From assembly GCA_016900015.1 (NCBI GenBank), contig JACJJM010000022.1, forward strand, positions 1 to 62,199: a DNA stretch of 62,199 nucleotides, written 5' to 3'. This document shows positions 26,619 through 35,911 of the stretch, in pieces. Under the pieces are notes generated by a model. That model ran no database searches, was not told the DNA's origin, and saw only the letters and a program-made list of their open reading frames with translations. The stretch is from Phocaeicola coprophilus. Its GTDB lineage: Bacteria; Bacteroidota; Bacteroidia; Bacteroidales; Bacteroidaceae. Position 1 is the stretch's first letter, and each line of letters starts with the position of its first letter. Made by a program: the position numbers and the translations under genes.

Positions 26619-29084
26619 TCAGTCTTGAAAATATACACGCTTCACGCGTCTCGACACGCTGGTGAGTATCTCGTATGGAATCGTGCCCAGCATGTCGGAC
26701 AAGACGTTCACCGGCAGGTTGTCGCCGAAGATTTCCACCCTGTCTCCTTCCTGACAGTCGATGTCGGTGACGTCTATCATGCACACATCCATGCAGATAT
26801 TGCCGATGTAAGGAGCTTTCTGCCCGTTGACCAGGCAATAGCCTCGACCGCATCCCAAGTGCCTGTCCAGCCCGTCGGCATAGCCGATAGGCAGCGCGGC
26901 AATGCGTGAAGGCCGCGTGACAAGTCCCCGACGGCTGTATCCCACCGTGTCGCCGGCCGGCACGTCATGAATCTGCAGGATGGTCGTCTTGAGCGTACTG
27001 ACGTTGTGAATGAAGGAATTGTTCACGGGATTGATGCCATAAAGCCCCAGACCGAGGCGGACCATGTCATAATGTGCCCGCGGGAAACGCTCGATGCCGG
27101 CGGAGTTGCAGATGTGGCGCAATATCTTATAGGGGAATGCGGCTTGCAGCTCAGCCGAAGCCTTGGCGAAGATTTCATTCTGCTGGAGCGTGAAGTCGTC
27201 AAATTCGGGGGAGTCGCTTCCCACGAAATGCGAGAATACCGAACGGGGCAGCAGGGCCGTCTGGTTCTTGAGCCGGCGTATGAGGGCCGGGATTTCTTCC
27301 GGCATGAATCCAAGGCGGTGCATCCCCGTGTCGAGCTTGATGTGTATGGGATAGTTGGTGATGCCCTGCTTCTCAGCCTCCTTGATCAAGGCTTCGAGCA
27401 GGTGGAAGCTGTACACCTCCGGTTCGAGCTTGTAATCAAACAGCGTCTTGAATGCCGTCATTTCCGGGTTCATGATGATGATGGACGACGTGATGCCGGC
27501 CTTACGCAGTTCCGAACCTTCGTCGGCAACGGCGACAGCCAGATAATCCACCCTATGGTCCTGCAGGGTCTTGGCAATCTCGTAGGAACCTGCCCCATAG
27601 GCCGACGCCTTCACCATGCACACCATCTTCGTGTCAGGCATGAGGAAACTGCGATAATAATTCAAGTTGTCGACCATCGCGCTCAGGTTGATTTCCAGAA
27701 TTGTCTCGTGCACTTTCAGCTCCAACTGCTCCGACACTTCGTCAAAATAGAACTTACGCGAGCCTTTCACCAGAATCGCCTCGTTGCGCAAAGACGCAAA
27801 CACATCGGAAGCTAGCAGTGAAGCCGTGTCTGGGAAGAAATACTTCTCCATCGTGAAACGCGCGGCAGCAGCCGATATTTCCGGGCCGACTCCGATGATT
27901 TTCTCCACGCCGCGGCTCTGGACCAACTGCGCCACTTTGCGGTATAGGAACGTAGCACTCTGACCGGTCTCCAGGATGTCAGACAGGATTAATGTCCGCT
28001 TGCGATCCTTCGTGTCGACACGACGTGCCATGAAATCGAGCGCGATGTCAAGCGAGGCGATGTCCGAGTTGTAACTGTCGTTGATGAGGATGCAGCCATT
28101 CTTGCCTTCTTTCACTTCCAGGCGCATAGCCACAGGCTCCAGATGCTCCATACGCGCAGCGATGTCCTCGGGCGAAATCATCAGATAGAGACACACGGCC
28201 AGACAGTTGAGCGAGTTTTCCACCGAGGCATCGTCGATGAAGGGAATCCGATAGCTGTTTTCCATGCCCAGGTAACGGTATTGCACCGTAGTGCCTGCGT
28301 CGTCCTTCTTGATAGAGCGTATGTAGAGAGGCTTCTCGTCGTCCTTCTGTGACCAGGCTATCTCACGTGCCGAAGGGATGGTCTTGGCCACGCATTCGCA
28401 TATCAGCTCGTCGTCCCCATTGTATATGATGACATCGCAATCCTTGAAAAGCGACAGTTTCTCGCTACACTTGTCTTGCAGGGAGAAAAAGTTCTCCTGA
28501 TGCGCTCCGCCTATGTTGGTCAGCACACCAATCGTAGGGTTTATGATGGTACGCAGGGCATCCATCTCCCCCATCTCAGAAATGCCGGCTTCGAAGATGC
28601 CCACCTGCGTGTCCGCGTTCATGAGCCACACGGAAAGCGGCACACCTATCTGCGAATTATAGCTACGTGGCGAACGGGTCACCGTCTTGTCCGGAGAGAT
28701 GAGCTGATAGAGCCACTCCTTGACCACCGTCTTGCCATTGCTTCCCGTGATGCCCACGACGGGCACATCAAACTCCTTACGGTGCAGTTCGGCAAGATGT
28801 TGCAACGCCTTGAGCGGACTGGACACGCGCAGAAAGTTTGCTCCAGGAAAGTCCTCGACAGGACCGGGCAAAGTGGCCACCACAAAATTGCGCACACCTC
28901 TGTTATATAAATCACATATATATTTATGCCCGTCATTACGCTTTGACCTCAGGGCAAAAAACAAAGTCTCCTCCGGGAAACACAACGAGCGGCTGTCGGT
29001 GAGAATCCAGTCTATACTAGCCTTCTTGTTGCCGAAACGCTCTGCTCCGATTTGGTGGGTTATTGTTTCAATCGTGTACGACAT
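26619..29084 (-). CDS. Bifunctional MurF ligase / alanine racemase
   Basis: An 821-residue fusion supplying D-alanine and adding D-Ala-D-Ala to the UDP-MurNAc tripeptide. Residues 1-450 are MurF, with the ATP loop GITGSNGKTVVKEW (about 110) and NDSYNSD. From about 455, a PLP racemase has the lysine in CMVKASAYGAGS (about 490), KLDTGMHRLG and the catalytic Tyr in VGYSRRG. The start at 29084 (MSYTIE) was chosen because an upstream ATG at 29120 would deepen the overlap with GSCFA. With this start the genes overlap by 25 bp. The fusion is known in Bacteroidetes. Confidence 0.95.
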   Translation of the reverse strand: MSYTIETITHQIGAERFGNKKASIDWILTDSRSLCFPEETLFFALRSKRNDGHKYICDLYNRGVRNFVVATLPGPVEDFPGANFLRVSSPLKALQHLAELHRKEFDVPVVGITGSNGKTVVKEWLYQLISPDKTVTRSPRSYNSQIGVPLSVWLMNADTQVGIFEAGISEMGEMDALRTIINPTIGVLTNIGGAHQENFFSLQDKCSEKLSLFKDCDVIIYNGDDELICECVAKTIPSAREIAWSQKDDEKPLYIRSIKKDDAGTTVQYRYLGMENSYRIPFIDDASVENSLNCLAVCLYLMISPEDIAARMEHLEPVAMRLEVKEGKNGCILINDSYNSDIASLDIALDFMARRVDTKDRKRTLILSDILETGQSATFLYRKVAQLVQSRGVEKIIGVGPEISAAAARFTMEKYFFPDTASLLASDVFASLRNEAILVKGSRKFYFDEVSEQLELKVHETILEINLSAMVDNLNYYRSFLMPDTKMVCMVKASAYGAGSYEIAKTLQDHRVDYLAVAVADEGSELRKAGITSSIIIMNPEMTAFKTLFDYKLEPEVYSFHLLEALIKEAEKQGITNYPIHIKLDTGMHRLGFMPEEIPALIRRLKNQTALLPRSVFSHFVGSDSPEFDDFTLQQNEIFAKASAELQAAFPYKILRHICNSAGIERFPRAHYDMVRLGLGLYGINPVNNSFIHNVSTLKTTILQIHDVPAGDTVGYSRRGLVTRPSRIAALPIGYADGLDRHLGCGRGYCLVNGQKAPYIGNICMDVCMIDVTDIDCQEGDRVEIFGDNLPVNVLSDMLGTIPYEILTSVSRRVKRVYFQD

Positions 29085-30088
29085 AGTTCCAATTCTTTTT
29101 TGAAATCTAAGGTCGGACATTTTTCCATAAGCCGACCTATCTTTAACGTTATTTGGGTTAAAAAGTTCTTATACTGTTCTGAGTCCGGATGAAAGGGACG
29201 ATGCTCCAGAGCGCGTGATATATCCTGACATTCAGCCATCACATCGCGCGCATTCTTCGTCAAATACGTTTGACAGAAGTATTCCCAGATGTAATCCACG
29301 GCCAAGGCTGAAGGATGCAGCATATCATCTGCATAGAAGCGATAATCACGCAGTTCGTCCAGCAGGATTTCGTAGGCCGGGAAGTAAGAGCAATTAGGGT
29401 ATTTGCGGCAAAGTTCATCGACGCCCAGCAGCAAGGAAGCCTTGCTCAGCTGGCTGTCATGAAACCCGTCGCGGACATAACGGATGGGGCTCACCGTGAG
29501 TAAGACCTGCACCTTCGAATTGGCCTTTGCCAAACGCTCGAAAGCATAGCTTAACGATTCAACGACGCCCAAAGGAGCCTGCATCTCACGGACAAACAGC
29601 TTCTCGGGCAACTTATGGCAGTTGGCCACGGCTCCTGCGAATGCATAGCCGTCAAGCTGTTCCGGTCTCCGGTCTTTGAGAGAATAGGTATACGCCGTAC
29701 CCAACGTGACCAACAGGACGTCGAGCTTCGGCAATCCCTCGACGGCAGTCTGCAAACGTCCGTTTATCAGACGAAGACACTCTTCCTTCGTCGGGGCTGA
29801 AAAACGCGAATGATGCATGAAGCTATGCCACCAGCCATCTCCTGTCGAAAACAACTCCGGAGAGTCCTCGTCATAGAGACGCCCTTCGACCATCGTATCT
29901 ATCGCCTTGGCAATGGAGTATGGGTTATAGAGTATGCCGAAAGGATTGATGTCACAAGAAAATTTGCCCCGCGCCAAACGCTCGCCTATGCCCTCCGAGA
30001 AGCAGGACCCTAAGGACATCATACGGCTCGAATGGTCTATCGAGAAAGAGGCTTTGGGCAATTTCACTTTTGTTAATAGCTCTGTCAT
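29060..30088 (-). CDS. GSCFA domain protein
   Basis: A 342-residue soluble protein named for the motif seen here as MSLGSCFSEGIGERL (about residues 24-38). It is followed by INPFGILYNP and, later, VLLTVSPIRYVRDGFHDSQ and YFPAYEILLDELRDYRFYADDMLHPS. The Ser near the N-terminus and the Asp/His block DDMLHP near the C-terminus fit an SGNH/GDSL-like hydrolase triad, which is inference. It overlaps the murF-alr gene, so a link to cell-wall chemistry is plausible. It diverges from dxs, and the two promoters lie back to back. Confidence 0.88.
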   Translation of the reverse strand: MTELLTKVKLPKASFSIDHSSRMMSLGSCFSEGIGERLARGKFSCDINPFGILYNPYSIAKAIDTMVEGRLYDEDSPELFSTGDGWWHSFMHHSRFSAPTKEECLRLINGRLQTAVEGLPKLDVLLVTLGTAYTYSLKDRRPEQLDGYAFAGAVANCHKLPEKLFVREMQAPLGVVESLSYAFERLAKANSKVQVLLTVSPIRYVRDGFHDSQLSKASLLLGVDELCRKYPNCSYFPAYEILLDELRDYRFYADDMLHPSALAVDYIWEYFCQTYLTKNARDVMAECQDISRALEHRPFHPDSEQYKNFLTQITLKIGRLMEKCPTLDFKKELELCRTRLKQ

Positions 30089-30114
30089 CTGGTCTCAGTT
30101 CTAAAAATACGCGG

Positions 30115-30122
30115 CAAAAATA
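30115..30122 (-). promoter_or_regulatory. -7 box (TATTTTTG) of the GSCFA operon
   Basis: CAAAAATA on the plus strand, exact TAnnTTTG on the minus strand, 27 bp before the GSCFA ATG and 22 bp from the opposing dxs box. Confidence 0.6.
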
Positions 30123-30144
30123 CACATCTTAGAGAGTATTTATA

Positions 30145-30152
30145 TAATTTTG
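30145..30152 (+). promoter_or_regulatory. -7 box (TAATTTTG) of dxs
   Basis: Exact TAnnTTTG match 31 bp before the dxs ATG. Confidence 0.62.
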
Positions 30153-30182
30153 CCGATTATTATTGACTAGCCTAATACCGAG

Positions 30183-32105
30183 ATGAGTAAGAATCCTACC
30201 TATAAGCTGCTCGACAAGATACATTATCCGGAAGACCTGCGTCGGCTCGACCCCAGCCAGTTACCTGAGGTGTGCCGTGAACTGAGACAAGACATCATCG
30301 ACGAAGTCTCGTGCAATCCCGGACATTTCGCCGCCAGCTTGGGTGTTGTGGAACTGACCGTGGCATTGCATTATGTCTACAACACACCCTACGACCGCTT
30401 GGTGTGGGACGTCGGCCACCAAGCCTACGGCCACAAGATACTCACCGGACGCAAAGAGCAATTCTCCACTAACCGCAAGTACAAGGGCATCCGCCCTTTC
30501 CCCTCTCCCGATGAAAGTGAATACGATACCTTCGCATGCGGACACGCCTCCAACTCCATCTCCGCCGCGCTCGGCATGGCCGTGAGCGCACGCCGGCTGG
30601 GAGAGAACGACCGTCACATCGTGGCCATCATCGGCGACGGCTCCATGAGCGGCGGACTGGCATTCGAAGGACTCAACAACGCCTCAACCACGCCCAACGA
30701 CCTGCTCATCATCCTCAATGACAACGATATGTCCATTGACCGCAGTGTGGGAGGCATGAGGCAATACCTGCTCAACCTGAACACCACCGACAAGTACAAC
30801 CGGCTCCGCTTCCGGCTCTCCAAGATATTCGAAAACCTCGGACTGCTCAACGACAAAACGCGCAAAAGCATCATCCGCTTCAACAACAGCCTGAAATCAG
30901 TCCTTTCCAAACAACAGAACATCTTCGAAGGCATGAACATACGCTACTTCGGACCTGTCGACGGACACAATGTCATCGAACTCGTACGCACCCTTCGTAC
31001 GCTGAAAGAGATGAAAGGCCCGAAGCTGCTCCACATCCACACCGTGAAGGGACGAGGATTTGCTCCGGCTGAAGAGGAAGCTACCATCTGGCACGCACCG
31101 GGACGCTTCGACCCCAAGACCGGCAAACGGCTGGTGGAAAGCACGGACGGACTGCCACCCCTATACCAGAAAGTCTTTGGAGAGACGCTCATCGAGCTGG
31201 CCAGGCAAAATGACCGCATCGTGGGCGTCACGCCCGCCATGCCCAGCGGATGCTCCATGAACATGTTGATGGATGCCATGCCCGAACGGGCTTTCGACGT
31301 GGGCATTGCCGAGGGGCATGCCGTGACATTCTCCGGAGGTATGGCCAAGGAAGGACTGCTGCCGTTCTGCAACATCTATTCCTCATTCATGCAACGGGCC
31401 TACGACAACATCATCCATGACGTGGCCTTGCTACGCCTCAACGTCGTGCTGTGCCTGGACCGCGCAGGACTGGTGGGCGAAGACGGCCCGACCCACCACG
31501 GCGTGTTTGACATGGCTTGCCTGCGCCCCATCCCCAACCTGACCATCGCCGCTCCCTACGACGAACGGGAACTGCGCCGCCTGATGTACACAGCCCAACT
31601 GCCCGACCAAGGTCCCTTCGTCATCCGCTATCCGCGCGGACGCGGACGGCTCACCGACTGGCGTTGCCCGCTGGAAGCTGTCGAAGTGGGGCGTGGACGC
31701 CGTCTGAAGGAAGGACATGACCTGGCCGTGCTCAGCATCGGCACGATAGGCAACGCGGCGGCTGACGCCATAGCCGACGCCGAACAGGCCCTGCCCGACG
31801 TGAGCATCGCACACTATGACTTGCGCTTCGTCAAACCGCTCGACACGGCTCTACTCGAAGAAGTCGGCACGCACTTCACGCGCATCGTGACCGTGGAAGA
31901 CGGCATTCTGAAAGGTGGCGTAGGAAGCGCCGTGCTGGAATACATGGCCGACCACGGACACACGCCACACATCCGCCGCATCGGCATCCCGGACCACTTT
32001 GTCGAACACGGGGCTGTCAACATCCTGCACCACGTGTGCGGCACAGACCGCGAAGGTATCTGCCGTGTCCTGCTGGAAGAACTGGGCGCGTCTGCCCAAG
32101 TCTGA
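30183..32105 (+). CDS. dxs: 1-deoxy-D-xylulose-5-phosphate synthase Dxs
   Basis: A 640-residue thiamine-diphosphate enzyme condensing pyruvate with glyceraldehyde-3-phosphate, the entry step of the MEP isoprenoid pathway. Visible motifs are [10 protein letters not shown], the ThDP motif [17 protein letters not shown]...LNDN (about 155-185), the transketolase-type [14 protein letters not shown] near the C-terminus, and [15 protein letters not shown]. It is full length and stands alone on the plus strand. No T-tailed hairpin was seen after it, only a GC-rich repeat module. Confidence 0.97.
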   Translation: MSKNPTYKLLDKIHYPEDLRRLDPSQLPEVCRELRQDIIDEVSCNPGHFAASLGVVELTVALHYVYNTPYDRLVWDVGHQAYGHKILTGRKEQFSTNRKYKGIRPFPSPDESEYDTFACGHASNSISAALGMAVSARRLGENDRHIVAIIGDGSMSGGLAFEGLNNASTTPNDLLIILNDNDMSIDRSVGGMRQYLLNLNTTDKYNRLRFRLSKIFENLGLLNDKTRKSIIRFNNSLKSVLSKQQNIFEGMNIRYFGPVDGHNVIELVRTLRTLKEMKGPKLLHIHTVKGRGFAPAEEEATIWHAPGRFDPKTGKRLVESTDGLPPLYQKVFGETLIELARQNDRIVGVTPAMPSGCSMNMLMDAMPERAFDVGIAEGHAVTFSGGMAKEGLLPFCNIYSSFMQRAYDNIIHDVALLRLNVVLCLDRAGLVGEDGPTHHGVFDMACLRPIPNLTIAAPYDERELRRLMYTAQLPDQGPFVIRYPRGRGRLTDWRCPLEAVEVGRGRRLKEGHDLAVLSIGTIGNAAADAIADAEQALPDVSIAHYDLRFVKPLDTALLEEVGTHFTRIVTVEDGILKGGVGSAVLEYMADHGHTPHIRRIGIPDHFVEHGAVNILHHVCGTDREGICRVLLEELGASAQV

Positions 32106-32164
32106 CCCACACTCAACATTCTCAACAAAACAGTTTTCCGGAAGACACCGTGTCTGTCCGGCAT

Positions 32165-32265
32165 AAAGGCCGTCCGACGACGGAATCCTTTCCGTCGATG
32201 CTTACCCTCCTTTCCGTGCCCGAGCGGAAAGGATTCCGCCCGCGCCTTCCCTTTACAGCCGACTT
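32165..32265. repeat. GC-rich dispersed module, copy E
   Basis: A perfect 14-bp inverted repeat CGGAATCCTTTCCG (32180-32193) and CGGAAAGGATTCCG (32225-32238) encloses TTACCCTCCTTTCCGTGCCC. It lies between the convergent dxs and hydrolase genes and could act as a two-way terminator hairpin. Confidence 0.7.
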
Positions 32266-32423
32266 CCGATGAAAGAAAAGGGTGGAATCCGCGTTCTTAT
32301 TCACTCATTATCAGAGGATTTCATTCCTAGTCCATATTTTCTTTTTCCACCAGTTCCCGAGCGGACACCTCTTCCGGAAGACAGGGCATCCAATTACGAA
32401 AATCCTATACAACCAACGAATAA

Positions 32424-32502
32424 AAACACAGAGCCACGAAGACACGGAGTCAGCCAACAGCCACGCTGCATACCGCTCCGCATCCCCGTGTCTCCAAGTC
32501 TC
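32424..32502. repeat. CACAGAG-type imperfect inverted repeat
   Basis: Left arm contains CACAGAGCCACGAAGACACG; right arm contains CCCCGTGTCTCCAAGTCT. Related to 1035-1114. No gene is seen between 32106 and 32550. Confidence 0.6.
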
Positions 32503-32550
32503 AGTACGTCCCGGACTGTATGAATCCGGGAACGGTCTTCTCAAAGAGGA

Positions 32551-33630
32551 TTATTTCAGGTAGGTAAGAAAGAATTGTTCTATTTTGTCAAAAGGAATCT
32601 TCTCCATGTTGTCATACAAGTCCGTATGGCTGGCACCGGGGACGATAAGCAACTCCTTGTTGTCTCCCTTCAACCGCTTGTAGACATCCTCGCTGAAATA
32701 GCGTGAATGGGCCTTCTCTCCGTGGACGAGCATGACGGCACTGCGGATTTCTCCGGCATATGACAAAATCGGCATGTTGAGGAACGAAAGCGACGATGTC
32801 TTGTTCCACCCGCCATTGGAATTAAGCGAACGCTTGTGATAGCCGCGCGGTGTCTTGTAGTAGGCATAATAGTCCTTGACAAACTTCGGTGCATCAGCCG
32901 GTAGCGGATCGACCACACCGCCGGCAAGCGCATACGTGCCGTTGCGATAGTCCTCCGTGCGCTGGGCGTTGAGTTGCTGGCGCAAGGCGTGGCGCGCGTC
33001 GGCATTGTCCCCCTCGTCGAAATAACCGTTGGCCGTCACGCGGCTCATGTCATACATCGTCGAAGCCACAGCAGCCTTGATACGGGTGTCAATGGCTGCG
33101 GCATTGACAGCCATGCCGCCCCAGCCGCAGATGCCCAGGATGCCGATGCGCTCAGGGTCAACGTCGTCACGGGTCAAAAGATAATCGACGGCTGCACAGA
33201 AATCTTCCGTATTGATGTCAGGCGAAGCCACATAACGGGGATGGCCGCCGCTTTCGCCGGTGAAGGAAGGGTCGAACGCGATGGTCAGGAAGCCGCGTTC
33301 GGCCAGCTCCTGCGCATACAGTCCGGAAGCCTGTTCTTTCACAGCCCCGAACGGGCCGCTGACGGCGATGGCAGGCAACTTCCGGTCTCCGGTATGCTTC
33401 GGAACATACAAGTCAGCAGCCAGCGTGATGCCATAACGATTGTGGAAGGTGACCTTCGTATGGTCCACCTTGTCACTTTGCGGGAACACCTTGTCCCACT
33501 CTTGCGTTAGATTCAATTTTTCTTCCATAAAGCTATTTACGTTGTTAGAATGACCTTGCGCCTCCAGGTTTCCCGTACCACAGGTGCAGGCAAGCAGGGC
33601 CAGACATAGGTTTTTAAAGCGAAGTTTCAT
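32551..33630 (-). CDS. Exported alpha/beta hydrolase with cysteine nucleophile (YcjY/dienelactone hydrolase-like)
   Basis: A 359-residue hydrolase. The start at 33630 (MKLRFKNLCLALLACTCG) gives a signal peptide and leaves 8 bp after the RibD-like stop; an earlier ATG at 33666 would overlap that gene and spoil the signal. The nucleophile elbow reads GICGWGGMAV (Cys about 168), so Cys replaces the usual Ser, as in dienelactone hydrolases and COG1073 members. Later blocks VMLVHGEKAHS and PGASHTDLYD supply the likely Asp/Glu and His. Substrate unknown. Confidence 0.82.
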   Translation of the reverse strand: MKLRFKNLCLALLACTCGTGNLEAQGHSNNVNSFMEEKLNLTQEWDKVFPQSDKVDHTKVTFHNRYGITLAADLYVPKHTGDRKLPAIAVSGPFGAVKEQASGLYAQELAERGFLTIAFDPSFTGESGGHPRYVASPDINTEDFCAAVDYLLTRDDVDPERIGILGICGWGGMAVNAAAIDTRIKAAVASTMYDMSRVTANGYFDEGDNADARHALRQQLNAQRTEDYRNGTYALAGGVVDPLPADAPKFVKDYYAYYKTPRGYHKRSLNSNGGWNKTSSLSFLNMPILSYAGEIRSAVMLVHGEKAHSRYFSEDVYKRLKGDNKELLIVPGASHTDLYDNMEKIPFDKIEQFFLTYLK

Positions 33631-33638
33631 AGCGTCAT

Positions 33639-34316
33639 TTATTTTAAAAATGTGTATCTCAGCCACACAGAGTCCCGGCCAATGCGCTCCACGCTGTTCA
33701 GCCGCAGCAGCGTCGTGGGGAATGCAGGGTCATCGATGCCGTCGAACACAGCCGTCATCCCCCGGCGTCCGTCGATGCCGGCACCCATCACCAGACTGAC
33801 CTCGTCGAGCAATCCGGCCTTGAGGAAAGCACCGTTGATGTGTCCGCCTCCGACGACAGCCAGCCGCTTCACGCCAAACTCACTGCCCAGCACCTCCACG
33901 GCCTGAGCCAAGTCTACTTCGTCTTGTCCGGCGACTATCCAGGAAATGCCCTGTGAGCGCAGCGTATCCAGATAGGCTACGGAAACCTGCTCGCTGGTGA
34001 CGACCAGCAACGGACGATCGTCCACCCGGTTGTCAGGCCATTGCAAACGTCCCTTGGAGTCGACAGCCACGGCATATCCCCGGGCCTCCACAGCCTTGTA
34101 AGCCGAAGGACAACCCACGGGCGTGCTGTCACGGGGGACAAAGGGTTCGGGCAGTGCGAAATGCATCTGCATGGTGACCCGTCCCGAGAAGTCGGAGTCG
34201 CATCCGAGTTGTTCCAATGCTTCGTAATACTCATCACCACCGATGCGTTCGGTCATATCGCAGTCGATACGTCCATCGACCGACGACATCATGTGACATA
34301 CAATGTAAGGTTTCAT
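33639..34316 (-). CDS. RibD C-terminal/dihydrofolate reductase-like oxidoreductase
   Basis: A 225-residue protein with the DHFR-like fold of the RibD reductase domain. It opens with MKPYIVCHMMSSVDGRIDC and has the NADPH-binding glycine motif LAVVGGGHINGAFLKAGLLDEVSL (about 160-185). There is no deaminase domain, so it is a stand-alone reductase rather than true RibD. It is the first gene of a two-gene unit with the hydrolase, starting 30 bp after a TATTTTTG box. Substrate not evident; riboflavin synthesis is not implied. Confidence 0.85.
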   Translation of the reverse strand: MKPYIVCHMMSSVDGRIDCDMTERIGGDEYYEALEQLGCDSDFSGRVTMQMHFALPEPFVPRDSTPVGCPSAYKAVEARGYAVAVDSKGRLQWPDNRVDDRPLLVVTSEQVSVAYLDTLRSQGISWIVAGQDEVDLAQAVEVLGSEFGVKRLAVVGGGHINGAFLKAGLLDEVSLVMGAGIDGRRGMTAVFDGIDDPAFPTTLLRLNSVERIGRDSVWLRYTFLK

Positions 34317-34346
34317 AATCCAGTGTCCATATTAAAGGTTACGGTG

Positions 34347-34354
34347 CAAAAATA
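34347..34354 (-). promoter_or_regulatory. -7 box (TATTTTTG) of the RibD-like gene
   Basis: CAAAAATA on the plus strand, exact match on the minus strand, immediately beyond the terminator of the aldo/keto reductase gene. Confidence 0.6.
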
Positions 34355-34389
34355 AAGCAAAAGCCCCACAGCGGCATTGCTGTGAGGCT
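34355..34389 (-). terminator. Terminator of the AraC-flavoprotein-aldo/keto reductase unit
   Basis: On the minus strand AGCCTCACAGC pairs with GCTGTGGGGCT (one U-G pair), loop AATGCC, followed by TTTGCTTTATTTTT. Confidence 0.85.
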
Positions 34390-34423
34390 CAAAGATTATT
34401 GCTGAAAAGTTCAAGTGTTTCTC

Positions 34424-35245
34424 TCACCATCCGGCCAGCGGAATCTTGTGGCTCGGAGCTGGAAATGCGGCATCGATGTCGCGAAAGTCTTCATCGGTCA
34501 GGCTGATGTCCAGGCTGCGGAAGTTCTCTTCCACATGTGCGGTGCTTCCGGCTTTCGGGATGGCGATAAGCCCCGGCTTGCGCATGACCCATGCCAACAT
34601 GACCTGGGTGGGAGTGGCGTCGTGTCTGCGGGCTATCCTGACAAGTGTCTCGTGGTCCCTAAGCCGCCCTTCTCCCAACGGGGTATAGGCCATAAGGGGC
34701 ATTTGCCGCTGCCTGCTCCAAGGGATAAGGTCGTATTCCACACCTCTGTCGCGCATGTTGTAGAGCACTTGATTGGCCGCACAATCCTCTCCGTGCGGCA
34801 AAGCCAGGATGCGCTCCATGTCTGCCACATCCAGATTGCTCATGCCCCAATGGAGGATTTTGCCTTCCTGTTGCAGCTCCACCATGGCACGTACGGTTTC
34901 GGCAAACGGATGCGGCCCTATCCAATGCAGTAGATAGAGGTCGATGTAGTCGGTGCCGAGCCGGCGCAGGCTACGCTCACAGGCGCGTTTTGTACCCTCA
35001 TAACTGGCATTGCCGGGCAACACCTTGCTGACGATGAAGGCCTTGTCGCGGCAGTCTCTCACGGCTTCGCCCACAAGGTCTTCCGTGTCGTACATCTCGG
35101 CCGTGTCGATAAGCGTCATGCCCAAGTCGATACCCCGGCGCAAAGCCCGTATCTCCTCGCCGCGCCGTTTCCCCATCTGATAAGTTCCTTGTCCGAGCGG
35201 GCATACCTGCACTCCGCTACGGAAAGCTATCATCCGTCCTTCCAT
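34424..35245 (-). CDS. Aldo/keto reductase
   Basis: A 273-residue NADPH-dependent TIM-barrel oxidoreductase. The catalytic tetrad is visible as Asp and Tyr in DTAEMYDTEDLVGEAV (about 47-62), Lys in AFIVSKVLPGN (about 75) and His in DLYLLHWIGPH (about 107). The cofactor segment IAIPKAGSTAHVEENF is near the C-terminus. It begins 18 bp after the flavoprotein gene and shares its transcript. The best start could also be four codons later (MIAF). Substrates are probably carbonyl compounds; the exact one is unknown. Confidence 0.92.
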   Translation of the reverse strand: MEGRMIAFRSGVQVCPLGQGTYQMGKRRGEEIRALRRGIDLGMTLIDTAEMYDTEDLVGEAVRDCRDKAFIVSKVLPGNASYEGTKRACERSLRRLGTDYIDLYLLHWIGPHPFAETVRAMVELQQEGKILHWGMSNLDVADMERILALPHGEDCAANQVLYNMRDRGVEYDLIPWSRQRQMPLMAYTPLGEGRLRDHETLVRIARRHDATPTQVMLAWVMRKPGLIAIPKAGSTAHVEENFRSLDISLTDEDFRDIDAAFPAPSHKIPLAGW

Positions 35246-35263
35246 ATCGCGTAGGCTTGCAGG

Positions 35264-35878
35264 TCAACGGATGAAACTGGTCATCACGCCCGGTTCGCGT
35301 TCCGGCCTTGACTGTCCACCCTCTTTCAGGCTTTTCAGCAGCCAAGCCATGTTGTGACCCAGCGTGCGCATGGTCTGCAAGCCTTCGGCGTCTTGTTCGG
35401 CCTCGCCAGGGAGGCGTCCGTGCACGCTGTTCCAATATTGGGATGACACGACAGGCATGTTCGTAATCGTGAAATACTTGTTCAGGCGGTCGAATGTCGC
35501 GCTCGCCCCTCCCCGCCGGCAAACGGCTACAGAGGCCGCAGGCTTGTACTGGAGCAAAGCGGAAGAGGAATAAAACAGGCGGTCGAGCAAGGCACAAAGC
35601 GAGCCGTTCGGCCCGGCATAGTAGACCGGAGAGCCGACAACCAGCGCGTCTGCCGTCGCCAGTTTTTCACGGACTGTGGCATACAGGCTGTCATTGAACA
35701 CACAGTGTCCCAACTCGGCACAACGATTGCAGGCGATACACCCCTGCACGGCACGCGTGCCGATAGAGACTATTTCAGCTTCCAGGCCGTCTTCACGGAG
35801 GGCCTTGGCCACCTCAGACAGGGCGATGTAGGTGTTTCCCTTGCCTCGCGGGCTGCCATTTATCAATAAAACTTTCAT
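35264..35878 (-). CDS. NADPH-dependent FMN reductase/iron-sulfur flavoprotein family
   Basis: A 204-residue flavodoxin-fold oxidoreductase. The FMN phosphate loop is GSPRGKGNTYIAL (about 8-20), and a second flavin contact is GSPVYYAGPNG (about 80-90). A compact cysteine cluster GCIACNRCAELGHC (about 46-59) is shared with iron-sulfur flavoproteins and some azoreductase-like enzymes. It lies between an AraC regulator and an aldo/keto reductase on the same strand, suggesting inducible reduction of quinones or other electrophiles. That role is inference. Confidence 0.88.
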   Translation of the reverse strand: MKVLLINGSPRGKGNTYIALSEVAKALREDGLEAEIVSIGTRAVQGCIACNRCAELGHCVFNDSLYATVREKLATADALVVGSPVYYAGPNGSLCALLDRLFYSSSALLQYKPAASVAVCRRGGASATFDRLNKYFTITNMPVVSSQYWNSVHGRLPGEAEQDAEGLQTMRTLGHNMAWLLKSLKEGGQSRPEREPGVMTSFIR

Positions 35879-35911
35879 GTGGATATGTGGATTTAGATTC
35901 GTTAATGCAGG

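Noticed and set aside
32165-32265. Module E as the dxs terminator
   Set aside because: The hairpin is strong but no T-run follows on the plus strand, so it is listed as a repeat rather than as an intrinsic terminator.
33639-34316. Calling this gene ribD
   Set aside because: Only the reductase half is present and no riboflavin genes adjoin, so the symbol would overstate the function.
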